64,000 bases of DNA from Gemmataceae bacterium (GTDB lineage: Bacteria; Planctomycetota; Planctomycetia; Gemmatales; Gemmataceae): NCBI GenBank assembly GCA_901538445.1, contig LR594585.1, forward strand, positions 491,668-555,667, written 5' to 3'. Positions 7,566-15,717 of this stretch are shown one piece after another; positions within the stretch are counted from its first letter, which is position 1, and every line of letters begins with the position of its first letter. The translations under genes were made by a program, and so were the position numbers. A model generated the notes under the pieces. That model saw nothing but the letters and a program-made list of their open reading frames with translations. It did not search any database and had not been told where the DNA came from.

Positions 7566-9124
7566 GCTCTCGGCGAACTCTGCTTCGCGGCGCGGCGGGC
7601 GCGATACTTCCGCTCCCGCGCCTCGAAGCAGCAACCCCGAAAGGTGAAGAACGGCGCCCGCTCCGGTTTGTGGCGCTGTTCAAGCCCAACGGCGTCCACT
7701 CGCCGTACTGGAACATCGAGGACGGTCGAGAGAAGGAGTTCCGCCTCTCGGTCGGGATGGCCCCGCTTGAGAAGCTCAAGTCAGACCTGTTGTTCGTCGA
7801 CAACCTGGGGACGTCCGGTTTCTCGACGCACATGGCCTCCGCACAGCGGTTCTTGTCCGGGCGGTTCTCCCCCAGCGGTCGCGGGGGAGCCTCGCTTGAC
7901 CAGCTCATCGCGGACAAGGTGTCTCCGGGGACTCGGATCAGGTCTCTCGAACTCACCACCGAGGGGCTGTTCGCTCAGAAGCCAGAGTGCAGCTACGTTT
8001 CTTACACTGCTCAGGGCCGCCCGATCCCGAGGGAGCGTGATCCGAACCTGCTCTTTGATCGCCTGTTCCGGGATCCGCTTGTTGCCCCATCTGCCCGGCG
8101 CGACGCGGTTAGCCTCCTCGACCGCGTCGGCGAGTCCACCAAGCGCCTGCTCCGCACCGTCGGCAAGGAGGACCAGCAGACGCTCGACCAGTACCTGACC
8201 GTCGTCCGCCAGGCCGAGGTCAAGATCGAGAACCTTTCTCGCACCGCCGCGTCCCCGCACGACGCCGGTCAGGAACTGGCGGGCCGCGCCGCGAGGACGT
8301 TCAACGAGCGGACGGATCTGATGATCGACTTGATCGCTCTGGCGCTGTGGACCGATTCGACCCGGTGCGTGACCTACATGCTGGGCAACGACAACAGTCG
8401 GTTGGTGTTTGACTTTCTAGGGGTCAAGCAGAACCACCACACTTTGTCACATTACTCGCGCACTTCGACACCGGCGGACATCGGTAACCTCCACAAGATC
8501 TGTGACTGGCACACCGAGAAGTTCGCGCGTTTGGTCACCCGGCTGAAGTCCTACACAGAGGGACCGCGTAGCCTGCTCGACGACACCGTCGTGTTGTACG
8601 GGGCGGGAATGGGGGCCAGCGACTCGCACACCGCGCAGCGGATCCCAACGGTACTGGCGGGCGGAACTCGCGTCCTGCGGACGGGTCGGTACGTCCGGCC
8701 GGCGAAGAATACTGAGCCGACGCACCTGCACCGGGCCCTGCTTGGTTTCTTCGGTGCCGCTCCGCCGCCGCAGCACCACCTCGCGACGTGCGAGCCGATG
8801 TCCGGGCTCGATGGTTCCGCGTACCAACCGTACCGAGAACCGGCGTTCCAGTCGCGGCTCGAGGTCTCGGGTCCAAACGTAATTGTCCAGGGGCGACTTC
8901 GATACGATCCCGATCGGCCGAGTGAGTTTCTGATCGACGTCACCGGGGAGCAGCGACCGGTCCGGATCGCCGTCGCGACGAAGAGCAACCGCGAACTCAA
9001 TTTTTTCGCTTCGACCCCGATCCGTTTGTCGGGGACGGGAGAGCGCAAAGGAGGCGATTTGGTACTCACTGCATTAAAGAGTGTGGTACCCCTGGAGGGG
9101 CAAACGGCCGCATCCGGCCCGTGA
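7541..9124 (+). CDS. DUF1552 domain protein with damaged N-terminus
   Basis: The body reads as DUF1552, a family of secreted proteins frequent in planctomycetes, often beside DUF1585/DUF1592 cytochrome genes: PLRFVALFKPNGVHSPYWN, LKSDLLFVDNL, LDQYLTVVRQAEVKIENL and DDTVVLYGAGMGASDSH. A twin-arginine signal remains (SRRTLLRGAAGAILPLPRLEA, about 7565-7630), but the few residues that should precede it are replaced by sequence antisense to the sulfatase fragment. No ATG with a ribosome site is near; TTG 7541 is only the best-placed candidate. The C-terminal ~85 residues, after HLHRALLGFFG, are an unusual extension. It may be silent. Molecular function of the family is unknown. Confidence 0.65.
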   Translation: MYVQSHESGSRRTLLRGAAGAILPLPRLEAATPKGEERRPLRFVALFKPNGVHSPYWNIEDGREKEFRLSVGMAPLEKLKSDLLFVDNLGTSGFSTHMASAQRFLSGRFSPSGRGGASLDQLIADKVSPGTRIRSLELTTEGLFAQKPECSYVSYTAQGRPIPRERDPNLLFDRLFRDPLVAPSARRDAVSLLDRVGESTKRLLRTVGKEDQQTLDQYLTVVRQAEVKIENLSRTAASPHDAGQELAGRAARTFNERTDLMIDLIALALWTDSTRCVTYMLGNDNSRLVFDFLGVKQNHHTLSHYSRTSTPADIGNLHKICDWHTEKFARLVTRLKSYTEGPRSLLDDTVVLYGAGMGASDSHTAQRIPTVLAGGTRVLRTGRYVRPAKNTEPTHLHRALLGFFGAAPPPQHHLATCEPMSGLDGSAYQPYREPAFQSRLEVSGPNVIVQGRLRYDPDRPSEFLIDVTGEQRPVRIAVATKSNRELNFFASTPIRLSGTGERKGGDLVLTALKSVVPLEGQTAASGP

Positions 9125-9218
9125 TTGGGCGAGCACTAGCGGCCGTACCCCGAGCAATGGTGAGTTGTACCCCTCAGGCCCTGGCCGCCAGACGGGTGAG
9201 CTCACACGGTGACTTATA

Positions 9219-9860
9219 ATGACAGCTGATGATTGCGTACTTGTTTGTCGCGCCGGGCACAGCGGCGCGCTCGTGAAACCTGCTGAGCAGTCGATGATCA
9301 CCGGCTGGGAGGGGGCCCTCGACAACTACGAGGTCGTTGACGGCGCGATCGTCTGCAAGCCGAGGAAGGGCGGGAACGTCGTCACCAAGGCCGAGTACGC
9401 CGACCACGCCATCCGCCTGGAGTACAAGCTCCCGGCCGGGGGCAACAACGGGCTGGCGATCCGCACCCCCAGCGCCGCGGCCCACGCGGCGACCCAGGCG
9501 ATGTGCGAGATGCAGATCCTCGACGACACGGCGGCGAAGTACGCCAAGCTGGACCCGCGGCAGTTCAACTGCTCGGCCTACGGCATGGTGCCGGCGCACC
9601 GCGGCTACCTGCGGCCCGTCGGCGAGTGGAACTTCCTGGAGGTGACCGTGGAGGGCTCGACGCTCGTCGCGGAGTTGAACGGCACCCGAGTCCTCGATGT
9701 CGACCTGAGCACAGTGACCGAGTACATGGACAACCAGAAGCACCCGGGCAAGGACAACGCGAAGGGCCGGTTCGGTTTCGTTGGTCACCGCGAGCCCGTG
9801 GCGTTCCGTAACATCTCGATCAAGCCCCTCCATGCTCCGGGTGGCACAAAGCAACGGTGA
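9219..9860 (+). CDS. DUF1080 (3-keto-disaccharide hydrolase family) protein, N-terminally truncated
   Basis: From residue 27 the protein is typical of DUF1080: TGWEGALDNYEVVDGAIVC, YADHAIRLEYKLPAGGNNGLAIR, CEMQILDD, EWNFLEVTVEGSTLVAELNG and GRFGFVGHREPVAFRNISIK. The fold is a concanavalin-like beta sandwich, and characterised members hydrolyse 3-keto sugars. Family members begin with a signal peptide and an LFNGKDLTGW motif; here the first 26 residues are unlike that, and only TGW remains. The ORF probably lost its true 5' end, as did its two neighbours. It may be a pseudogene despite the open frame. Confidence 0.7.
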   Translation: MTADDCVLVCRAGHSGALVKPAEQSMITGWEGALDNYEVVDGAIVCKPRKGGNVVTKAEYADHAIRLEYKLPAGGNNGLAIRTPSAAAHAATQAMCEMQILDDTAAKYAKLDPRQFNCSAYGMVPAHRGYLRPVGEWNFLEVTVEGSTLVAELNGTRVLDVDLSTVTEYMDNQKHPGKDNAKGRFGFVGHREPVAFRNISIKPLHAPGGTKQR

Positions 9861-10354
9861 ACAGTTCGAGGCCCTACGATCACTGTCCGCGATCCTCCCC
9901 CTGTACCCGCTGTGCGACTTTATCTCCTCGCCGATGCACGCCCGGTGAGCCGTCGCTGAACGTGAAGCACCCGTACCTGGTCGAGTCGAAGGTGCAGCCG
10001 CACACGTTCATGACCCTGACCGCCGACACCATCAAGCCGGCAACGCTCACCGCTCGGTTCCTCGACACGCACGACAAGTCGCTGTTCGCGGGCACGACTG
10101 TCACGCTCCCCACCCGCACGATCCGCACGCCGGCGGGGCTCACCACCCCGTCCGCCGAGTTCGCCCGCATTCGGGCGTACCACCCGCACCGTAACCTCGG
10201 ACGGGTGAACCGAGCATTACTTCGCGTTCAGTCCGCGGTCCCGCTGAAGCGCGGCGGGAGTCCGAACATCCTGAACCGGAGCCGGTCGAGCCAGCGCGGC
10301 GGGAGGAGCCAAGGGAGCCACGTCAGCGGGATCGCGTCGGCACCCACCGGGTAG
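9857..10354 (+). pseudogene. Possible remnant of an unidentified gene
   Basis: An open frame overlaps the DUF1080 stop. Between about 9955 and 10210 it reads like natural protein with alternating strands (NVKHPYLVESKV, TLTADTIKPATLTARFLDTH, FAGTTVTLPTRT), then runs antisense through the 3' end of the SDR gene. I do not recognise it. It is most likely the tail of a secreted beta-rich protein left by the same decay that truncated its neighbours. Confidence 0.3.
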
Positions 10355-11109
10355 CGGGCCTTCGGCGTGCGGGCCGTGAGCGCCGTCAGCACCGCACGCG
10401 CCACCACCGCCGGCGGGCTCCCCTTCTTCTCCTTCGCGACCGCCCGCTGGAGGAACGTCCGGAACATCGCCTCGTACCGCCGCCGGCCCTCGGGCGGGTA
10501 CGTCGCGATCGCCGCCTCGCCGTCGCGCTGGAGCGCGTCCACGGCCGGCGTTGCGATGCCCGCGGGCGCTACCAGCACGACGTGAATCCCCCACGGGTGC
10601 AGTTCCATCCGCAGCGCGTCCGTGATCGCCTCGATCGCGTACTTTGACGCGCACAGCGCCCCGCCGAACGGGATCGTGATCTTCCCGCCCACCGAGCCGA
10701 TGTTGACGATGCGGCCCCTCGCCGTCCGGACCAGCGGCAGGAACGCCTGCGTGACGACCATCTGCCCGACGACGTTCACTTCGAGTTGCCGGCGCAGGTC
10801 GGCGGGCGCGACCAATTCGATCGGCCCCGGCACGCCGTACCCCGCGTTGTTGACCAGCCCCGCGAGGCCCGCGGCTCCGACGGCGGCCCCCACCGCGCGT
10901 GCGGCCGTGGCGACCGACGCCTCGTCGGTCACGTCCAGCAGCACGGGCACCAGGTTCGGGGACGCGGTGGCCGCCAGCGCGTCGGCGTCGGCCGGCTTGC
11001 GGACCGTGGCGAACACGCGGTACCCGGCCCCGTCGAGGTGGAGGGCGCACGCGCGGCCGATGCCGCTCGACGCACCGGTGACGACGACCGATCCGCGGGG
11101 CGTGGGCAT
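10228..11109 (-). CDS. SDR-family oxidoreductase lacking the catalytic tyrosine
   Basis: The protein has 293 residues, the usual length for a classical short-chain dehydrogenase/reductase. TGASSGIG (11-18) is the NAD(P)-binding loop, NNAG is at 87-90, and the catalytic-region serine is S139 (NIGSVGG). The YxxxK motif reads LCASK (152-156): lysine is kept but the proton-donating tyrosine is leucine. Substrate is not predictable. Homologues of this subtype (with VATVRKP after the first turn) act on steroids, retinoids or lipids. The C-terminal 50 residues are Arg/Pro/Trp-rich (WLPWLLPPRWL) and may touch the membrane. The ATG at 11109 starts at the conserved beta strand. Confidence 0.85.
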   Translation of the reverse strand: MPTPRGSVVVTGASSGIGRACALHLDGAGYRVFATVRKPADADALAATASPNLVPVLLDVTDEASVATAARAVGAAVGAAGLAGLVNNAGYGVPGPIELVAPADLRRQLEVNVVGQMVVTQAFLPLVRTARGRIVNIGSVGGKITIPFGGALCASKYAIEAITDALRMELHPWGIHVVLVAPAGIATPAVDALQRDGEAAIATYPPEGRRRYEAMFRTFLQRAVAKEKKGSPPAVVARAVLTALTARTPKARYPVGADAIPLTWLPWLLPPRWLDRLRFRMFGLPPRFSGTAD

Positions 11110-11609
11110 GCTTCGGTCTCGCGGCCCGACAGCGCGAGCGGCCGGGCTTTACAGGTTGTGGTCGAACGGGTGTGGTAGAACTTACGTCGGGAGGCCACCG
11201 CATGTCCACAAACATGGCCCCCGGTCCGAGGTCGGCTCCGCCCGGGGCAACGGTCCGCGATACCGTGGGTGCCGGTTGGTCCCGCACCGGTGCTGAGGGC
11301 GCGAACATGGGCGTGGTCGGACTGCCGGCGAACCTGGGCGTGATCGCGGACGCGGTACGCGATGACCGCCAACCGGGCCGCCTCGCACCGCCGACCCACA
11401 CCCCGAAGTTGAGCATTCCGAGAAGATTCTCGCTCTCCGGTCTGCGAGGGTCGCCCCCCCCGCCCGCACCTCGCTACGAAGACAGTCGCCGACCACCAGG
11501 AATCGTGTCACCTTGTCGCCCGCGAGCACTCAGCCCTCCCCATGTGGCGTCACGGAAGCCAGACGCAGCTCGATCGGCGCGATTCCGGAATCCTTCGCAG
11601 GGGGCTGCC
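11110..11609. other. 500-bp gap between the SDR and P450 genes
   Basis: These two genes are divergent and this gap should hold both promoters. Open frames cross it on both strands, but they are Arg/Pro-rich and lack ribosome-binding sites, so I call no gene. The last 20 bases carry the AGGGGG ribosome site of the P450 gene. Confidence 0.4.
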
Positions 11610-12947
11610 ATGCCGTCGAACGCCTTGCCGCCGGGACCCAAGGGAACGCTCCTCGCGGGAAACCTCCGCGAGTTCGTGGCGCACGGCCTCGACTTCTACG
11701 CCGGCCTGGCCCGGGAGTACGGCGACCTCGCGAGCTTCCGGTTCGGCCCGTTCCGCCGCGTGTTCCTGGCGAACCACCCGGACCTGATCGAGCAGGTGCT
11801 CGTCACCGACGCCAAGCACTACGTCAAGCACTTCGGCGTTCGGAACTACATGCCCGTGCTCGGCAACGGGCTGGTGACCAGCGACGGCGACTTCTGGCTC
11901 CGGCAGCGGCGGCTCTCGCAGCCGGCGTTCCTGAAGCACCGGGTGGCGTCGTACGCGCCGGTGATGGCCGAACTCACCCGCGCGATGCTCGACCGGTGGC
12001 GGCCCGGGATGGCGGTCCACGTCCACACCGAGTTCGGCCAGTTGACCAGTGCGATCGCCCTGAAGACGCTGTTCGGCCTCGACGACCCCGGCGACCGCGC
12101 CGCGTTCGTGGAGTGGCTCCGCACCGCGTTCCAGTTGCTCACCGGCCGGTTCCGGAAGCTCGTCAACCTCCCCCTGTGGGTGCCGACGCCGGACAACGTC
12201 CGCATCCGCCGGGCGGTCAGGCACCTGCACCGGGTGGTGGACGGGTTCATCGCCGCCGGCCGCGCCCGCAAAGAGCCGGGCGACGACCTCCTGTCGCGGC
12301 TCGTGGCGGCCCGGGACGACGACGGGTCGCGGATGACCGAGGCCCAGATCCGCGACGAGGCGATGTCGCTGTACCTCGCCGGCCACCAGACCACGGCCCT
12401 GACCCTCACGTGGAGCTGGTACCTGCTGGCGACGCACCCCGACGCCGAGCGGAGGCTCGTCGAGGAGTGGGCGCGGGTGCTGGGCGGGCGGCCCCCGACC
12501 ACCGACGACCTGGCCCACCTCCCGTACACCGACGCGGTGCTGGCCGAGGCCATGCGGCTCTACCCGCCAGCCTACCTGACCGGCCGCGAGGCAACGAAGG
12601 ATTTGGAACTCGGCGGCTACCGGGTGCGGAAGGGGTACACGGTGTTCATGAGCCAGTGGGTGACGCACCGCGACCCGCGGTACTTCGGGCCGGACCCCGA
12701 CGCGTTCCGGCCCGAGCGGTGGCTCGACGGGCTGGCGAAGCGGCTGCCCAAGTACGCGTACTTCCCGTTCGGGGGCGGCCCGCGGGTGTGCATCGGCAAC
12801 ACGTTCGCGTCGATGGAGGGGGCGATCCTCCTGGCGACCGTGGGCCAGCGGTACCGGTTCACCGTGGACCCCGGCGAAGTCGGCACCAACCCGCAGATCA
12901 CCTTGTTGCCGTCCAATGGCATTCCTGCCACGCTCCAAGAGCGTTGA
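11610..12947 (+). CDS. Cytochrome P450
   Basis: The protein has 445 residues from ATG 11610, just after CAGGGGGCTGCC; the frame opens further upstream, but family alignment places the start here (PPGPKGTLLAGNL). All P450 landmarks are present: the C-helix WLRQRR (96-101), the I-helix oxygen-binding AGHQTTA (257-263), ExxR as EAMR (313-316) and the haem loop FPFGGGPRVCIG with ligand Cys394. It has no N-terminal membrane anchor, so it is probably soluble and needs a ferredoxin or reductase partner, none of which is nearby. Glutamine replaces the usual acidic residue in the I-helix, as in many bacterial CYP relatives of fatty-acid or terpene hydroxylases. The substrate is unknown. Confidence 0.93.
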   Translation: MPSNALPPGPKGTLLAGNLREFVAHGLDFYAGLAREYGDLASFRFGPFRRVFLANHPDLIEQVLVTDAKHYVKHFGVRNYMPVLGNGLVTSDGDFWLRQRRLSQPAFLKHRVASYAPVMAELTRAMLDRWRPGMAVHVHTEFGQLTSAIALKTLFGLDDPGDRAAFVEWLRTAFQLLTGRFRKLVNLPLWVPTPDNVRIRRAVRHLHRVVDGFIAAGRARKEPGDDLLSRLVAARDDDGSRMTEAQIRDEAMSLYLAGHQTTALTLTWSWYLLATHPDAERRLVEEWARVLGGRPPTTDDLAHLPYTDAVLAEAMRLYPPAYLTGREATKDLELGGYRVRKGYTVFMSQWVTHRDPRYFGPDPDAFRPERWLDGLAKRLPKYAYFPFGGGPRVCIGNTFASMEGAILLATVGQRYRFTVDPGEVGTNPQITLLPSNGIPATLQER

Positions 12948-13070
12948 TCGCTACAGGGAGTCACAGCGTGCCAACTCGACGCTGATCCTGATGCGAGGGG
13001 TGGGGCCAAGAAACTTGAGCGCACTGGCGTGCCCGCCCGATGGAGCCGGTACTTCCCCTCCCAGGAGGGA

Positions 13071-13107
13071 ATTCGCCGGGCGGCATCGCCCGAGCTGCCC
13101 GGCGAAT
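13071..13107. other. Strong hairpin downstream of the P450 gene
   Basis: ATTCGCCGGGC (13071-13081) pairs perfectly with GCCCGGCGAAT (13097-13107) around a 15-nt loop that contains a further GC pairing. No T-tract follows, so it is not a canonical terminator, though it sits 120 bases after the P450 stop and may still end or stabilise that transcript. Confidence 0.4.
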
Positions 13108-13145
13108 GGGTCACTTCACGTCCATCGCCATCATGATGTCTCGGC

Positions 13146-13370
13146 ATGCCCTCCCCGGACCCGGCGCGACCACTCATCGTGCCGGTCATCCCCGCCCGTG
13201 CCGGCCAGACGGGACTCCTCCCGTACGCAATAGCGGTGGACGTGGACCGGGTCAGGTTCGTGGTGCTGGTCGAGGGCGATGCGCTCCCCGTCGCCGTGTA
13301 CCTGCGGCGGCACCTCGAGCGTCGGCCTGAGGTGCTCGCAGCGATCCGTGGGTGGCTCGACGCGCGCTGA
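13146..13370 (+). CDS. Small hypothetical protein (74 aa)
   Basis: The frame starts at ATG 13146 and ends at TGA 13370. The product has a compact strand-rich centre (YAIAVDVDRVRFVVLVEGDALPVAVYL) and a helical end (RRPEVLAAIRGWLDAR), which is more protein-like than a chance ORF. No strong ribosome-binding site is visible. Function is unknown. Confidence 0.4.
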   Translation: MPSPDPARPLIVPVIPARAGQTGLLPYAIAVDVDRVRFVVLVEGDALPVAVYLRRHLERRPEVLAAIRGWLDAR

Positions 13371-13454
13371 GGCTGGTCGCAATGGGTCACCCCGCATGGT
13401 GAGAGACTCCGGTCGCCGGCGGGGCCAATGCGGTCACAGCCCGCTCGCCAGCCG

Positions 13455-13679
13455 TTACGCCCGGAGGGCGCCCAGTTCCACGCCCGTCGCCGCGCCCGCC
13501 GGGGGCCGCGAGGCTGGGACTCGTTCGGTCCGGTGCCGGTGCCGCACGGCGGCGATCAGCGCCCGCACCCGCTGCATGCGTTCGATCAGTTCGGCCGGGG
13601 GCTCGTCGCCTTGGCCGAGGATCTCGGCCCGAACGTCCCCGAGCCGGTCGTAGTGAATCTCCAAGTCCGTGATCGTCAT
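13455..13679 (-). CDS. Small helical hypothetical protein (74 aa)
   Basis: ATG at 13679 opens a 74-residue protein with two charged helices (LEIHYDRLGDVRAEIL, then PPAELIERMQRVRALIAAVRHRHR) and a loose Pro/Ala tail. The helices look like a small coiled-coil hairpin. No family recognised and no strong ribosome site. It converges with the 13146 gene. Confidence 0.45.
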   Translation of the reverse strand: MTITDLEIHYDRLGDVRAEILGQGDEPPAELIERMQRVRALIAAVRHRHRTERVPASRPPAGAATGVELGALRA

Positions 13680-13867
13680 AGTCAAGCGTCTGCCACGATG
13701 GTGGGGCGAGGGGTCGTTGTAGGACAACCGGGACAAGTTCACAAGTCCTTCTGCCGGTACCCCCGTGCCCCTCAGCAGGATTCCGGTTGCGACAACTGCC
13801 GCCGTTGGCTCTGATAGTTCGTCCGCGTCCTCGCCCCCGCTGGCCCACCCCGTCAGAAGGTCGCCGC

Positions 13868-14329
13868 ATGACTCGCGTCCTCGTTCTGAGTGCCGCGGCA
13901 TCCGCCGCCGACCCGCCCAAGGGCACGGACCCGAACATCGGGTTCGACTACCGGGCGTTCGTCGCCGAGCACGCCAAGTTGGTCGCCGGGGGCAAGGGCG
14001 ACAAGGCACTCGAGCACCTCGAGGCCCAGATGCCGTCGGGCGGGTTCGTGCCCGCGCAGAAGGGGGACATGAGGAAGCGGTTCGCGCTGATCTACGGGGG
14101 GGCCGGGAAGCACACCGGGACCGAGGTGGTCGGGTACAAGCGGCTCTCGTCCCGGATGTACCGGTTCTTCGCCGTGTCGCACTACGACAAGATGGTGATC
14201 CTCACCTCCTACCTGTTCATCCGCGACGCCGCGGGCACGTGGGAACTCCACAGCTACACGGTGTCGGACCAGATCGACGAGTCGGAGAAGCTCACCCCGG
14301 TGACCCCGCTCGGGCCGCCCCGTGACTGA
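13868..14329 (+). CDS. Hypothetical secreted or periplasmic protein (153 aa)
   Basis: ATG 13868 follows AGAAGGTCG. The first 14 residues (MTRVLVLSAAASAA) look like a short signal peptide or the remains of one. The mature part has FDYRAFVAEHAKLVAGGKGDK, then a beta-rich domain (FALIYGGAGKHTGTEVVGYKRL, MYRFFAVSHYDKMVILTSYLFIRDAAGTWELHSY). That pattern resembles small secreted planctomycete proteins of unknown role that report on fluctuating beta-sheet scaffolds. A decayed copy of its first third lies at 28757-28847. The stop overlaps the GTG of the next gene by 8 bases, suggesting coupling. Confidence 0.65.
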   Translation: MTRVLVLSAAASAADPPKGTDPNIGFDYRAFVAEHAKLVAGGKGDKALEHLEAQMPSGGFVPAQKGDMRKRFALIYGGAGKHTGTEVVGYKRLSSRMYRFFAVSHYDKMVILTSYLFIRDAAGTWELHSYTVSDQIDESEKLTPVTPLGPPRD

Positions 14330-15071
14330 TCCCGCCGCACTCTGGGCCGCGTGCCTCGCCGACCCGACCGACGACACGGCGCGGCTGGTACTGGCCGACC
14401 TGCTCCGCGAGTCCGACGACCCGGACCAGCAGGCCCGGGGGCGGTTCTTGTGGGCTGGTGTGACCGCGGCGCGATGGTCCCGCGACAACGACGTGATCGA
14501 CGACCCGCTCTACTACACCGCCCAGCGCGAGCTGGCCGCCGTCGCGACGGCCGGGTACCCGGCCCACTGGCTCGGGCTCCTCGGCGTCGGCCCGGACCCG
14601 CTGACGCGGACAGATTGGGTCTGGGACGCGACCCACGACCGGGTCACGGTCCGCATCAGGGACACGCTGGGCACCTACGCCCGGGGGACGCTCACCGAGT
14701 TCACGGTCACGCTGGACCAGTGGCTCGCGCTGGCCCGCCCGGCTCTCGCGGCCTGGCCCGTCGAGCGGGTGGCGGTCGCCGACGCACCCGGCCTCACCAT
14801 CGCCGTCGAGCGGCTCGCCGAGGGGTGGCGGCTGGAGGCCCGGCTGCGGCTCGGCGGCCGGCGGGTGCCGCTGTCCCGGCACGTCGTGCCGAGTGCGGTG
14901 TCGGAAGCCCCAGTCCTCGCCGACGGGCCGGCCGAGTGGTGGGTCGAGGAGCGGTTCGCCGACCGGGCCGCGCTGGTGGAGGGTGTCGTCCCGTCGTCCC
15001 GAATGCTGGTTGCGGACCTGTGGTGGATCGCCGGGGACCGGCGGCCGAGCCCGCCCCGGAAGCGGAGGTGA
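14322..15071 (+). CDS. TIGR02996-type domain protein
   Basis: The protein has 249 residues. The N-terminus, from PAALWAACLADPTDDTARLV to LADLLRESDD, matches the Gemmata-type TIGR02996 repeat-companion domain (consensus: LL.AI..DPDD...RLVYADWLEE.GDP), a short helical module in many planctomycete proteins of unknown role. The following WAGVTAARW also fits that family. The rest is beta-rich and unassigned. The GTG start at 14322 overlaps the previous gene by 8 bases; the two are probably translated together. Confidence 0.75.
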   Translation: MTDPAALWAACLADPTDDTARLVLADLLRESDDPDQQARGRFLWAGVTAARWSRDNDVIDDPLYYTAQRELAAVATAGYPAHWLGLLGVGPDPLTRTDWVWDATHDRVTVRIRDTLGTYARGTLTEFTVTLDQWLALARPALAAWPVERVAVADAPGLTIAVERLAEGWRLEARLRLGGRRVPLSRHVVPSAVSEAPVLADGPAEWWVEERFADRAALVEGVVPSSRMLVADLWWIAGDRRPSPPRKRR

Positions 15072-15183
15072 CCGTGGCCGTGGCCGTGGTGTTCGTGCTG
15101 CTCGTCCTATCGGCCGACCCGCGCCCGATCGCCCTCCGGTGCTCTCCCTGGAGTCGGCCCCGTCGAGGAGGTGCCCCCCGCCG

Positions 15184-15372
15184 TCAGCGGGGAGTGCGGT
15201 CGGGGCCGGGCACCCGCACCGCCTGCCGGCACCCGGGGCACAGTGGCAGGTGGCACCCGCTGACCCGCGGCTGCTGACCGGGGCCGGCCGCGACCGCAGC
15301 GGCGAAGCAGACCGCGGCGATGTCGAACGTGAACGCGCGGGCGCAGTGCGGGCAGTGGGTGGGGAGGGTCAT
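15184..15372 (-). CDS. Small putative zinc-ribbon protein (62 aa)
   Basis: ATG 15372 (a GTG nine bases upstream is an alternative). The sequence has two cysteine pairs, CPHC near the start and CPGC near residue 47, spaced as in zinc ribbons, with an Ala-rich stretch and another Cys/His between them. It would bind one zinc. Partner and role are unknown. It converges with the TIGR02996 gene. Confidence 0.45.
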   Translation of the reverse strand: MTLPTHCPHCARAFTFDIAAVCFAAAVAAGPGQQPRVSGCHLPLCPGCRQAVRVPGPDRTPR

Positions 15373-15551
15373 CGGGGGCACCGGCGAGTTGAGGGCGGCA
15401 ACGTCGGAACCATGAGACGGCCGCTATCGTAACCGGACCGGCGGCGGGACGGAAGCACGTTCCCGGTCACCCGTGGCTGCCGGCCGCGGCCCTCGATCAC
15501 CACCTGAAGTCGTGACCCAACAGGCCGAAGTGCCCTCCGCGGTGATACAGT

Positions 15552-15591
15552 AGTTGGGGCCGCTCGAACCACCGTCCATGCGGCCCCAACT
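15552..15591. other. Inverted repeat upstream of the giant RTX gene
   Basis: AGTTGGGGCCGC (15552-15563) and GCGGCCCCAACT (15580-15591) are perfect 12-bp arms around a 16-nt loop. The repeat lies in the 345-bp gap between 15372 and 15718, which has no other gene, and may be a regulator site or an mRNA leader hairpin. No T-tract follows, so it is unlikely to be a terminator. Confidence 0.45.
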
Positions 15592-15717
15592 GCGGGTGCT
15601 ATGCGGGCGAGAACATGGGGGGCGGAGTCCGTCACTTCTGGACAGGGTTTTGCGAAAGTTCCCGGACCCGGGCCGCGTTGGTCACTCCGGATCACAATCC
15701 GAACCCGGAGCCCAACG

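Noticed and set aside
13071-13107. Hairpin as terminator of the P450 gene
   Set aside because: Strong stem but no T-tract; kept only as a hairpin of uncertain role.
14351-15277. Overlapping 308-residue frame across the TIGR02996 gene
   Set aside because: Arg/Pro-rich shadow with no domain; the GTG-started TIGR02996 frame explains the DNA.
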